Source: Isohypsibius dastychi (taxonomy: Eukaryota; Tardigrada; Eutardigrada; Parachela; Isohypsibiidae). From it: a stretch of 18,753 bases of DNA. Positions 1-10,134 of the stretch are shown piece after piece (the first letter of the stretch is position 1; every line of letters begins with the position of its first letter). The notes under the pieces are model-generated. The model had not been told where the DNA came from. It saw nothing but the letters and a program-made list of their open reading frames with translations, and did not search any database. The position numbers and the translations under genes were made by a program. The stretch lies in the NCBI GenBank assembly GCA_034696485.1, contig JAQIWT010000520.1, forward strand, positions 1 through 18,753. The letters run 5' to 3'.

Positions 1-525
1 GATACAAGGTCCCCCCCCCCTGGGGGGGGGGAGGGGGGGGGGGGGACAAAAATACAAGTTTTTGCCTTTTCGGTGAGGATATGTTTCCGTTTCTAAGAAG
101 GCTCCCGCGCTGTCTTCAAAGGTGATATTAATGTGGGTGATTGCTTTCACTATTTTTTATCAAATGTCAAGCGTAATTTTTGAGAGTTTTATTTATTTTC
201 ACACAAAGCTATTTTAATCTTCTCTGTAGATCTCGTTCCACTCAGTGCGTGAGTCAAAAATGCTTAATAATTGTGAATATTATTATTGGTTAATTGCATG
301 ATGTTCACGCAGTCCTGTTTTGTTTCCTGGGTAAGCAATTACCAAATGTTTTTGACCAGGAGCACAAAGGTAGCTCTTTGTAGGTATTGGAGCGTTAATG
401 AAATCAATCCAAATGAGGGCTTCTCCAATCCATGAGGATGGATTACCGTAAAAGCAAATAAAAGAATGAACGCTCTCCGCGGACCACCATTCCGTATACA
501 GTCTCCCTTCTTGCAGCTATGGGGA
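1..525. other. Non-coding flank with C/G tract pair
   Basis: No convincing coding exon is visible here. The stretch opens with a run of ten C (11-20), one T, then G runs at 22-31 and 33-45, so the two halves can pair as a long C/G inverted repeat. The rest is AT-rich with scattered stops on both strands. It lies downstream of the minus-strand receptor gene and so should hold its 3' UTR. I see no well-placed AATAAA on the minus strand close to that stop codon; a TTTATTTATTTT cluster near 188-199 is over 300 bp away. Confidence 0.6.
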
Positions 526-1531
526 TCACCTCAATGCTGCGCATTTCGAATACAGGTTCTTCAGGCCAAGTCGATAGTCTTGATTCAGCCCCACAAAAAC
601 AACCTGTGAAGACATAACATGTAAGCGCTGACTCATACCCACTTTACCTGAACCGTACCGGCAATCCGAAATATGGTAGCCAGTAGAGGAAACGCAACCA
701 CAAGAAGGAGATGTTACTGAAACTCGTCCTGGCCAGAATGAAGCCAATTTGACGGCAGGCTGCGTACAATGTTGCTGATACAGCGAGCATAGCGATCACA
801 TTGTTCCTTCTTCTGGCGCTTGGAGTCGGACCGACCCGGTTCTCGAAAAATCTGGAGTACAGAGTTTTTGCGCATATTAAAACATACAACGCGAAACTTC
901 CCCAAATGGGAACCTGGTTCGTCAGAATCAAAATCGGCAACTGTTTTTCTGGATCAGTAGTATTGGTGAAGCAATAATAAAAGGGTGGCTCTTGAGTTTT
1001 GAAGTAACCACCATAACCAAATAGCTTCTGGAGCGGGACGAGAAAACCGATAAGAGACGAAAAGCAGATGAGTAGAATGTTCGTCCGCAAACTGTTCCAT
1101 ACTGAGAATCTGGACGCAACAAATGTTGCGCCGAATCTGTTGATGGCAATGAACAATTCGGCAAAGGCTTGGCAATTTTGCACGGCATATAGAATATACA
1201 CAGTGCAAGTGCAGAAAGCACTGCTCTGTAATACTCTGTCGACGAAAAAGCGAAGCATTACAAGGAGACTGATCGGGATAAATACACCGCAAAGCATGAA
1301 ATTCAGGAGAACATAATAAGCTATCAACGCTCCCGCTCCTTTTCGCAGAGTTTTCTTTGAAAGAATGACAATCAATAGGAGTGCACTTAATATTGCAGCC
1401 GGTAGAGAAATGCAAAGCGTCGTTGTTTCCCACGTCAAAAACTGCACCTGGTTGTTCCATAACCAGTTCGCATCGCTAGAATTGTTCGAGTACGAAAATG
1501 ATGCGTTTAATGGATAAATATTCGAAGACAT
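526..1531 (-). CDS. Rhodopsin-like 7TM receptor (chemoreceptor-like GPCR), two exons
   Basis: Exon 1 is 1531-659 and exon 2 is 603-526, separated by a 55-nt intron (donor GTACGG, acceptor TTCACAG), giving about 316 residues. The ATG at 1531 starts a hydrophilic N-terminus with N-glycosylation sequons at residues 9 and 17. Seven helices can be placed near residues 36-58, 68-92, 106-130, 150-170, 198-221, 244-267 and 275-296. Cys107 or Cys109 at the top of TM3 can pair with Cys187 in loop 2. The DRY position reads N-R-F (131-133). The phase-0 splice creates a TM7 end, LPVVFVGLNQDYRLGL, that fits the class A pattern (N/D)PxxY/F followed by helix 8, which is why I chose this donor over the stronger-looking GTAAAG a few bases downstream that would break the frame. 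The AINRF motif resembles invertebrate orphan chemoreceptors; the ligand is unknown. Confidence 0.82.
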
Positions 1532-1701
1532 AGCGATCGAAAGGTCGCGTCAGATAGCCGTATGCTTGATCTCTTCAAGAAATCTTTACACATTGTCGAG
1601 CTCGAGCAGTATCGGTTGAATAGAAGATGGGGCGTAGTTCGGCAACATCGGCTGACGGTCTGGCAGACGATTAAACTGATAAAAATCTACGGTCGGGGAG
1701 T

Positions 1702-1728
1702 GGGGGGGGGGGGGGGGGGGGGGGGGGG
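1702..1728. repeat. 27-base poly-G tract
   Basis: An uninterrupted run of 27 G is followed by C and more G, with a G-rich lead-in (GGTCGGGGAG). It is the longest of six C or G homopolymer tracts in the window; the others are at 11-45, 2955-2967, 9183-9194, 11248-11260 and 15942-15953. Exact length is vulnerable to sequencing slippage. Confidence 0.95.
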
Positions 1729-2954
1729 CGGGGTGTGGTTGAAGTGAGTGGTCTTTCCGACGGATATTTCGATCAGCAGTTGGGGGCGTGACTACAGATC
1801 CTCATTTCTCTAGTATGAAGGTCGGGCTGAGACTTCCTTTGGAATTTTGTGGAGATCTGTAGATCGCTGTTTACACAAATAAATTTACCCCCACCTCCAC
1901 AATCATGTTCACGGTGAGACATCACCGGCTAAAATTCCTCCATAACAATTGGCCAACGGTGATACGGCTTGCTAAGCATATTCACGTGTGAACTGCTATA
2001 TGCTTGCAGCACGATGTCAGTGCTGACAGATCAACAATCTGCCAACGCAGATGTATTTCTACCTTAGAGACGGTTGTCAATCCACGACTGATTGTTTAGA
2101 ATGACTTCTCGATCATGCGTCTTTCCGCGCGTCGTTTACCTCGAGTTATATGTCTTTCGTTTGAGGTTGGGCGAATTATTCTCGTTGGAAGTGGTGTTCA
2201 TTCCGGATGGAGGTAAGCGGTAATGACCATCGTAAATGAGTATTATGGTTCAGTAATTTGATCGTTTGAAATTGAGGAAGAACGCAAGGTAAGACCGGGA
2301 TAAAATACTGCAATTTTGGGAATCAAACACCGGCACGAAAGTCAGCTTTTAATGGCATCAGAGGCACTTGAATAATGATTGAAGACATCAATGGTACATA
2401 TGCGCTGCTAATGATGGTTCTTCGGCACCAAAATGGCCGAAATTAGCCCCATGAAAATTTTCCTGTTAGTCGTTCATACTAAAATTGTTTCCGGCCATCC
2501 TTAGATGCTTCTTGATTGCTGCGCTCAAATTCTACACAGGATGGGGTGAAAAACAACGAATGCCGTTTGGGGAGTTCGCTCTTCGAACGAAGGTCCGCCA
2601 AGTATTCGCAAAGAATTGGCGGTAGCGGGTCAACCAGTAAAATCATCCAAATATCTGTGCACTGACAGTTGAAGCAAAAGTAAAGCCGTGAGTCGGCGTT
2701 GTGTCCGACGCGGCGTTCGAAACAAGAACCAAGTCTGTTCAGCTTGAAAAAACACCAGTCCGTGGGGCAAAAGTTGCCTCTTCTTTGCGGAGGTAGTGGG
2801 TCGAGTTGTCTTTGCACAATCAATCCCCCTTCAAAAAGATGTTCGTATTTTAAATGTGAACCCTGCGTACGATGATTCTGAACCCTTATCTGACAACTTA
2901 CATTGGAGGGATTTAATCACCGAAAACTAATGACCGTTTCAAAAGTCCATCAGT

Positions 2955-2967
2955 CCCCCCCCCCCCC
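2955..2967. repeat. 13-base poly-C tract
   Basis: A homopolymer run of 13 C in otherwise unassigned sequence. It is the same kind of tract as those at 1702-1728, 9183-9194, 11248-11260 and 15942-15953. Confidence 0.95.
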
Positions 2968-4169
2968 ACTTGTTATATGAACGAAACAAAAATAATTCTA
3001 ATTTGTCAGTTAAACTCCAGTTTTCCAAAGTTTTCGTCATATGACCTGCTTTGGTTCTCTCTTTGAACCTGGATCGGGTTCGATATGACTTGAGACAAGA
3101 ACCGACATGATCGATACCGTCGACGATGTTCAACGTTTCTGAAGATCCACATTGATTACAGGAACTAAATAATAACTCTAGGAAATAGCGGCAAGCTACT
3201 TCTCTGACATCCTTGTGCGTTTTGTTGAAAAGGCTGGGGAAACGTGGAGGGTTCTCTCGTATGAATGTGCAGGGAGTTGCCTGCCCAGCTGGATTTGATT
3301 CTGTTGATTGCGCCACTTTTCTGCACGGTGTGGTCACGGCAGTACATTACACTATTGTCTGATACTATTAATTCCAAGAATTTAATTGTTTAACACCCGT
3401 TTCAAACTGACTGTGAGCTGTTTTCGACTGACAATTTAACATTGACGCTTTAACTACAATCCGTGACATTTTGGACTGAGCAGAGAAGAATCCGCAGCTT
3501 CTCGGGCTCAGCTAAATTGGCCTTCGATCATTGTAAGTTGGGAGTCTGACAAAAAGTTCCAGCTCTTCAACCTCTACCACACCTCTGGTACAGATTTTAA
3601 GGACAAGGTGAGGGCAGTATGGATGGTCTTGCTCATAGCAAATCATGTTTATCCGGAGTTCGGATACCCACAACCAAAAGCCAACGGTCAATTATGAGGT
3701 AACGGCCTTCTTGGTCGTGACCGTCAAGGTAATTGTATGAACAGAAAATTCTATGTATTACACTCTATTCAAAGCCGATAGAGGTGATCGGGAGCTGGAC
3801 TTAAGGCTGGGTCAACAATTAAGAACTTATCCTTACCTCACCGTGGGATATGTAACCTTTGCATTTTGTAGTTGACTGACTGTGCATGCTTTAATTTGAT
3901 TAATCTTGATTTCATTCCGTAATTGCATTTCTTATTTTCCAGGGAAGAACGTGAGCATTTGCGTATTCCCACTTAATTTAGGCTGCCTCTTGTGGGTGAT
4001 TCCACTGCTCGAATCACATGATCTGTCAGCAGTTTTCCGTACTGGACTTCCTCATGCCTATGAGACTTGCTTCAGTTAGATCTTGATTTGATTCCCTGTT
4101 GAACAAGGTCATCTTTTCCCGCTAAGTGAAACTGTCAGTTGTTATTCTGGAAACAAGTCTGAGAATATA

Positions 4170-6354
4170 ATGTGGTTGTGGGTCCTGATGTGGACTGTTG
4201 CCATGTTCTCCTCTTCGGGAGTGAATAGTTCTGGCAACTGGACGGTGATGGTTTACGGCATGACCGCGCCGTTTTACATCCAAGCCCTACCATACATTGG
4301 ACCAGGTTTCGATCTGGCTGTCCGTGATGTCAGAATACACTTTAATGGGAGCATCATTTTCAACCACAAATATATCGCCCGCAGCGGAATCGACACATGT
4401 CTGGATTACATCGCAAACTTTGACAAGGTGTTTCGATTTTACTACAAAGAAACGGACAAAAGCACTCCAGTCATCCTGATTTACGCAGGTAACCAATAAA
4501 TGGATCATACCGCGTTTAATCATACTTCAAATTCATCCATTGAATCAAGGCTGTGACCCATCAACTACATTCGCTGACTTCGGGACTGGTACGGTTTCAC
4601 AAAATCTCGAATATGACTTACAAGCAACTAATGATGCTTTTCAGAGTTCGGACTTCTGACGTTTCAAATGTTCGTAAAATGACGAATTTGATGACAAAAA
4701 ATGCGATCGTTTATCCATATTCCTTCACAGTGGAAGCGGCTTCTCGAACCTTGGGGACCGAGCTCGTTTTCCAACAGCAGTTGTTTTAGGAGGAATTCAG
4801 TATAAAGCTTACTCAGTGATGGTTCATTCTGTCTTGAGGGAATACAACTGGACTTCTGTGGCATGTATATACGACACATCCGGAAAAACTATTTTCAACC
4901 TGATCGCATTCAACTACATCCATAAATATCTACGAGATTTTCCGAACATACAGTTTTACCCGTATCCGATAGATGCCAGAGAGCCCATCGATTACGAAAG
5001 AAAAATCAAAGAGCTCTCCACACTGAGCCGAGGCGAGCATGAGCATTCATTCGCAACGCGGTATTTTATGAATTTTTGATCTGTTCTTAGTGGTCTTCCT
5101 GTCTGTAATGCCACAAACCGCGCAGAAATTCATGGTATCATTTCCACGTCACCGCGTTTCAACGTTTGCTAATTAAACTTCATTGTTTACAGATGGCCGC
5201 TCATCGCTTACATGCGCATAACACAGATTATGTAATAACCGATATTCCGACGCTCCAAAGCAAACGTGCTTTCAATCATGTCTCATTAATTAATAGACAT
5301 GGATCTATATTGACATTCCACAGAATCCACTCGGTCCTGTTAGCCTCAACGTTTCCTTGGAAATTCCCCAGGTTTCGGTTGTTGATTAAATATAATGTTG
5401 TAACAGCTCGGACTGCTTGGTTGCAGAATTTGGAATGGTTAACGTCGTTACTTGTTCTTTCGACTTGTTATTTCCATGGGGAAGATGTCCGTGAGCTACA
5501 GGATGAAATTCGCCAAGTTGCACTCAGCGATTATAACGCGACTTTCAACGCAAATAACGGGGTTTGAACATTCAATGTTTTTGAGCCGCTTTGCTGTCAA
5601 ATCTTTCTAGGCTCCCGAGACGTCGCTACACGCTTATGCGACGCTATTCACTCTCGCACAAGTACAATTCAATCACGAAGAAGAACAAGTTTCGTTTTCG
5701 TATCTTTCGGTTTATGATTCAGGTTCTCTCCGAGCTTCCAGAAAACACAACTGCTTTCGAGATTGCATCTAGGTATCTCAACAGAACATTCCATGTTCCC
5801 AAAGCTGGCAGAATCTACGTCGATGAAAATGGCGAACGACAGAACTACATGTGCTTAACTCAGTTCAACCTCGAATCACTTAAACACGAGGTACAAGTTC
5901 ACCGCTTTTATGATCCATTTAAATTATATTTCGATGAGGTTATAAGATGGTGCGCTATTATGACGGAGCTACTCGTACTATGATGTCATCGGAAAACTGC
6001 ACACTGCGTTGGTTCGGTGCCACTGGAAGGCCAGCCTCTAATGAGCCATTATGTGGATTCCGGGGTGACTCATCATCATGCTCAAGTGAGTCCCACAAAC
6101 CAATTCAAAAGCCTGTGCTCTGCAAAGCTTTGTTGTAGGTGATAGAGCAATGATGAGTGTTGTCGCAGCGGCCGTAGTTTGCGTTACTCTGGTAACGGCG
6201 ATTGTTGGTGCAGTCATTTTGTGGAAACGGTTTGTTAGATAATGAGTGCATTTTGTTTCTCTGACGGAGCATTCTTCTTTGTAGAAGTGCCAGCGAGGGT
6301 AACCATCGCTTTTGGAGGCTTGACTATACGAGTATTCAGTTTTTGCAGCATTGA
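4170..6354 (+). CDS. ANF-receptor/receptor guanylate cyclase-like ectodomain with TM and short tail
   Basis: My exon model is 4170-4488, 4550-4588, 4645-4669, 4731-5032, 5091-5134, 5193-5561 (perhaps with an in-frame intron 5266-5406 removed), 5611-5661, 5723-5890, 5947-6085, 6139-6229 and 6285-6354. It gives about 490-540 residues. A signal peptide (MWLWVLMWTVAMF...) leads into a periplasmic-binding-protein-like ligand-binding fold of the ANF-receptor family. Landmarks are GCDPSTT (exon 2), the FSNLGDRARFPT strand, REYNWTSVACIYD, VVFLSVMPQTAQKFM, YNATF, YLNRTFHVP, YDGATRTM and the membrane-proximal PLCGF...C. Exon 10 is an Ala/Val-rich TM helix followed by WKR. The tail contains FWRLDYTSIQF, which resembles the W-x-(I/V)-x-(Y/W)-x-(D/x)-(I/L)-Q juxtamembrane motif of receptor guanylate cyclases, then a stop. 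No kinase-homology or cyclase domain follows. It should act at the plasma membrane as a ligand-binding receptor; the ligand is unknown. Confidence 0.78.
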
Positions 6355-7145
6355 GGTCGATGCCGAGCTATGCCATATCGCTTGGTTCTTTACAGGCATA
6401 TCTCGGGTCTCCTTCTTGAACCTGTGAATCATGTTGTAACTGTACCAAAGGCCATACACTAAGAGTTTTAATGCATACTGAAACCAGACTGTCAACAATG
6501 AGTTATGAGAACCGTTCCTGTAACTGAGCGGCAGAATGGCATGAACAACAGGTCCAACAGCTGACAACAACAACAGAATGGCTCCAACAGGTCAAATACT
6601 TGATTTGATTTATATCTGCCAGAACTCTAAAGTTTTTCAACTTCAAACCAAATTCGAACGCTTGATATGACTCTGTTGAGCACCCCGTCAATTCTCGAAC
6701 ACTGTGACATCATTTGAAGCTAACTCAGCCGAAAGAAAAAAACATAATTGTTTTCACGTGATCTGAAAAGAGTAAGACTGGTGCACGAGATGATTCCCAA
6801 AACAGGTTTAACAAATGTTTACAAATGCCGGTGGATATCTTTGCTGGTTGTTTCCATCTAGAACCAGACCTGCTCCTTACCGCATAGGCCATAAAATTCA
6901 ATGCATTTCGCTCTTCTGAATTTTCCATAGTTGACCATGTCTTAAAACTAAGGCAGGACCAAATAAGAAATGTTTTCTTCGCGGAAGCCGGGGTTGAAAT
7001 TGAATTGTCTCGTTTTTGGACATACCTGGCTGAAATATCTTCAAAGGCACACACAACCGTTTTTGGCCCATACGCCTTAATCGGAGTTTCTGACTCTGTA
7101 GCAAATATAACTGGTCAGTTCGTTTGCAGCGCTCTCCGTTAGAAA
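6355..7145. other. Gap after ANF-receptor-like gene
   Basis: I looked here for the kinase-homology and guanylate cyclase domains expected after the juxtamembrane segment upstream and found none in any plus-strand frame. Open frames on the minus strand (for example 6235-6573 and 6725-7054) show no recognisable domain and no coherent splice structure. I see no clear AATAAA signal for the upstream gene. Confidence 0.5.
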
Positions 7146-7319
7146 CCAAGGCATGGAATAAAACTTGCTGTTTTTTTCCAAGAAGAAACGCGTTCTGTTT
7201 TTATTTTCTGCAGGTGTTGCAGACCGGATTCGCAGATGTTGGTGCGAATCCGGGTTTTTTCCGGCAGCCAAAGCACAGAATAAAAGCAGTTCTTTTATTC
7301 ACGAAGAAACGCACTTCGA
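7146..7319. repeat. Imperfect direct repeats flanking a hairpin
   Basis: Two copies of a roughly 52-bp sequence lie at 7146-7198 and 7268-7319. They share the order CCAA(A)GCA..GAATAAAA, a T-rich centre and C(C)A(A)GAAGAAACGC, with several substitutions. Between them is a perfect 11-bp inverted repeat, CCGGATTCGCA (7224-7234) and TGCGAATCCGG (7243-7253), with an 8-nt loop and a T run after the right arm. The block sits directly upstream of the small secreted-peptide gene that starts at 7390. It could be a regulatory element, a decayed miniature transposon or a duplicated 5' flank; I cannot decide between these. Confidence 0.7.
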
Positions 7320-7389
7320 TTTCTTAATTTAAACGTTGTTTTGCGAAAACAGCATTTTTCATCTTTCCGTGATCGATCATAGAGACAAG

Positions 7390-7673
7390 ATGCGTTGCAC
7401 TTGCTTGTTGGTAATGGTTCTCCTGGTTGTGTCCACTGGTAAAATTTCGACATAGCTGAAGTAATGGGAAATATGGATTTTTTCGTTACTCTAGTGAGCC
7501 ATCCTTTGGAGATCGCCCGAGTAAAACGTGGAGCTATATCGGATACCCTAAAGGGAGGAGCAGCTGGTGCTGTTGCTGGAGCGCTCTTACCTGGTGTGAG
7601 CATGGGAGAAGGTGCGAAACTTGGTGCTGGCACAGGACTTGCTGCTGGAGCGGCCAAAGATATTTTTGGTTAA
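7390..7673 (+). CDS. Secreted glycine-zipper peptide precursor (antimicrobial-peptide-like)
   Basis: There are two exons, 7390-7438 and 7495-7673, with a 56-nt GT-AG intron (donor GTAAAA, acceptor ACTCTAG) in phase 1, giving a 75-residue precursor. Residues 1-17 form a signal peptide with a hydrophobic core (CLLVMVLLVVST) and a short pro-segment follows. R25-V-K-R28 is a furin-type cleavage site. The remaining 47 residues, from Gly29, are Gly/Ala-rich with glycine-zipper spacing: Gly37, 41, 45; Gly50, 54; and Gly56, 60, 64, 68. Scattered Lys and Asp make it amphipathic. It ends in Lys-Asp-Ile-Phe-Gly then stop, so the last Gly could donate a C-terminal amide, as in cecropins. The layout is that of a secreted membrane-active or signalling peptide. 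I do not recognise the family; a role in immunity is inference. An intron placed between signal and mature parts is typical of such genes. Confidence 0.65.
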
Positions 7674-8429
7674 AACGGTTGAGTTTGTGACACAGAACGT
7701 GAATGTTTGGACCCTCTCTGATTTTTGTATTATTGATAGAATCTTGCTTCAGCGAATTTGGTAACTGGTACTCCCCTTTTCTAGCATTGAAATATGTGGT
7801 TCCCCATATAAAAATGTTGACTCGATAAAAGGTCAGCTGGCAATGGCGCGCGTTTCTACTTTCCGGTATGAATTCGTTCAAACATCCATGCATATGAAAA
7901 CATCACTTAGAACAACGTTATTTTGCCGGTCTGTGTGGTATCGAGTTTTGCGCGAACCCACCACAAGTCGGTGGTTCTTGTCTTTAAGTGAAAACGAGCT
8001 TTTTGCTTCTGACCAGGGCGTAAACTAACTATGGTAGAAGTCAATGGATCTAGAATTTTCGGAAGTCTCTAGAGATTGAACATACCATCTCCCCACCAGA
8101 GACGATTGCTCAATATGAATGAAATACATATTTGCTCAGTCAGTTTCTTTGGAAAACCCTTACATAAGTTACCACAAGCTTTAAAACAGAAGCAAGTCGC
8201 CTGATCCTAAACAGCGTTTTTTTCAACGCAGTGTTTGTTTGTTTTTAGAAACCGAGACTCATTTGTGCGATGAATGATTTAGACGAAAGATGATCTGGTA
8301 TTTTTCTGCTTTCATCCATATCGGTCAAATCAACTGTTCGAAGTCAACAAATCTTTTATTCAAAAGCGAAAAGTTAACATCCATGTGATCAGATTGACCG
8401 TGAGGCTGAATGAAGATCTGACTTGTACT
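7674..8429. other. Intergenic, 3' flanks of two convergent genes
   Basis: This separates the plus-strand secreted-peptide gene from the minus-strand GPCR array, so it should hold both 3' UTRs. I see no convincing coding exon. An ATATAAAAA sequence at about 7806-7814 looks like a TATA box on the plus strand, but no credible gene follows it. The minus-strand polyadenylation signal at 8355-8360 is listed separately. Confidence 0.5.
8355..8360 (-). terminator. Polyadenylation signal AATAAA for first array GPCR
   Basis: TTTATT on the plus strand is AATAAA on the minus strand, about 70 bp past the stop codon at 8430. Position and sequence fit a eukaryotic cleavage/polyadenylation signal. Downstream GU-rich elements were not assessed. 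Confidence 0.5.
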
Positions 8430-10134
8430 TCAAAGGTGAGTGGTTTCCGTCAGTTGAATATCGTTGGAATCCTGCATTTCCGGTGCCATTGGATTTCTCC
8501 CTCCACCAGACTTCTCTGAGCCCGCAACTGAGGTAACTTGAAATCCGCTGCTATTATCTCGTTTTCCAATTGAGCAGCTTTTGAGTTGAGAACGGAAAGT
8601 TGAACTGATTGCGTAATACAATATGAAATTGCTGGAATAGTTGATGTTCAAGAAGAACAGTTTAACCGGGTTCACTTGCGCTTTGAAATATTTGGTCATT
8701 TGACGAACGCAGCGCAGGTCGAGCATTTCAAATATGTTGACCACAAAGCACGGCAATTGGGTGACCAAGTATAAAATCACACAAGCTGCAAGCATCTTAT
8801 ATGCCCCGGCGATGGTTTGGGGGCCAGATTGACCATCATTTGAGGCTTGAAGTTCCAGTCTTCGCTTGTGATGCTTTCGTACGATAACTCGTATCAGTAT
8901 ACCATTCAAAACCAGGATGGACAGGAATGTGGCCAGCGGTAAGGTGATCTGTCAAAATAAGAAGTCGCAGATAAAAAAAAACACCCGCGTGATTTCATTT
9001 CAGGGACCTGGGGAACCAACTGCATCGCGTATGCTCTGATTCAGGCCGCAAGTAAATGGATCGCGGAAAGTATTCGGGAATCAAAGTTGGTAGGTTCTTC
9101 TTCTCCGTCTTCTAGACAGTTCCATTCTTCTGCTTGACTCAGGTTGGAAGTGCTGTCTCAGCAAACATTAACAGAGATTACTGGGGGGGGGGGGCATTGT
9201 CGTATACAACAACGATCAGTCTGTTGGACTGGCCCCAAAACAGCAGATTTTCTTCCGAACTCCTACCCAAACTGGATCGTGTAGCGGAATGCGGGGATCA
9301 TTCCGTCTAAATCAGATGTTCCTTCACTCATTGAAACAGAGTGGAGGAACTTCACATGACATGAACACGCGAAAGTCTGTCGAATGGTTACCGTGACGGT
9401 TCGAAATCATTTCAGTCACTTACGATTGCATAGCTGTGTACTTCTCTCCAGCGTCGCAGTGCCGTGGATCTTACAGGGAGTGGCCCATATCCAAGATCGT
9501 TAGCATAGAACCAATAATAATCCACCAGCCAATTCAAATTTGCCAGGCCAGCCAAGAGGTCAACCACGGCCATCACCATACTGCTTCTTCCTATCGAGCT
9601 GACTGTCAAATGCATCAACGGTGATTTTATAGCTACGAATCGATCGATGGTGAACGCAACTACCGTCCTAAAAAACAAGCACTTTCGTTAAGTTGACGTG
9701 AATGGCAATCACTGACCAGTCAGAGGCAAGTCCGGCAGTTTCTTGAACAAATGTGCAAACGCCCCGTATTTTTGCGTTAAAGACCTCAAAGTCCTGTGAT
9801 GGATTCTCCAGGATAGCGTTGATGTACGGTAGAAGACCAGCCACCCTATGAGAAGCATTAAGTAAAATCACAAAAACAATTCTTGGCAGACCTACATGTA
9901 TACAAAGTCTGTACAAGCAAGGTTGATCAAATAAACATTCCTCGAAGAACGATGTAGTTGTTTAGACAAAATCACAACAGTGATGGTGTTCCCGATCACG
10001 GCAAGGCAGAGTAAAACTGGGTACGTTACCCAGTCCAAATATCGAATTGGCAATAGTACTTCAGAGTCGGTTGTCCATCCACAACGGCCTCGCTTCCCTG
10101 CAATAGTGGATGCATTTAACGAATTGTTAGACAT
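8430..10134 (-). CDS. FMRFamide-receptor-like GPCR, array copy A (four exons)
   Basis: Exons are 10134-9896, 9845-9717, 9667-9424 and 8948-8430, giving 376 residues. Introns are 50, 49 and 475 nt with donors GTAGGT, GTCAGT and GTAAGT. The N-terminus has two sequons (residues 3 and 7) and a GRCGW motif. TM1 carries GNT, TM2 LACTDF, and the TM3 cysteine sits in RGVCTF. TM3 ends in T-I-D-R-F in place of DRY. Loop 2 starts DYYWFYAND and has no cysteine. TM5 is rebuilt across the last splice (SYAI joined to ITLPLATFL). TM6 has YLVTQLP, the Pro without the usual CW; loop 3 has LRCVRQM; TM7 has NYSSNFILYY; helix 8 has FR. LxxxLP in TM6 and SxNFxxY in TM7 are typical of invertebrate FMRFamide receptors. 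It is a plasma-membrane neuropeptide-type receptor, ligand unknown. A long Ser/Gly-rich tail completes it. Exon boundaries match copies B and C, which supports the model. Confidence 0.88.
9183..9194. repeat. 12-base poly-G tract in intron 3 of copy A
   Basis: A homopolymer of 12 G lies inside the 475-nt third intron of the array's copy A. On the transcribed strand it is a C run. Confidence 0.9.

Larger units (their letters stand above)
1532..4169. other. Unassigned intergenic stretch
   Basis: I see no recognisable gene in this interval. It contains a 27-base G run (1702-1728) and a 13-base C run (2955-2967). Two moderately long minus-strand open frames (2479-2823 and 2939-3337) have no family I recognise and no supporting splice partners. 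The part just before 4170 should contain the promoter and 5' UTR of the ANF-receptor-like gene, but I cannot point to a clear TATA box. A phrase resembling ATCTTGATTTNATTCC occurs twice, near 3902-3917 and 4080-4094. Confidence 0.5.

Noticed and set aside
954-1460. Minus-strand 168-codon frame overlapping the first receptor
   Set aside because: It is an alternative frame of the receptor exon, whose own frame has seven helices and family motifs.
2479-2823. Minus-strand 114-codon frame with several Cys residues
   Set aside because: No known domain, no signal peptide, no splice partner and no paralogue in the window; length is compatible with chance.
2939-3337. Minus-strand 132-codon frame
   Set aside because: Its C-terminus runs through the poly-C tract (giving a Gly run), and no family or exon pattern supports it.
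5689-5722. A 34-nt intron in the ANF-receptor-like gene
   Set aside because: A donor at 5662 (GTACAA) gives a 61-nt intron of usual size and a better family join (TLAQ to VLSELPENT).
6235-6573. Minus-strand frame opposite the end of the ANF-receptor-like gene
   Set aside because: Composition is weakly protein-like, but it overlaps exon 12 of the opposite gene and matches no domain.
7843-8028. Plus-strand 61-codon frame after a TATA-like sequence
   Set aside because: A TATA-like motif alone is not enough; the frame has no domain, signal peptide or splice continuation.
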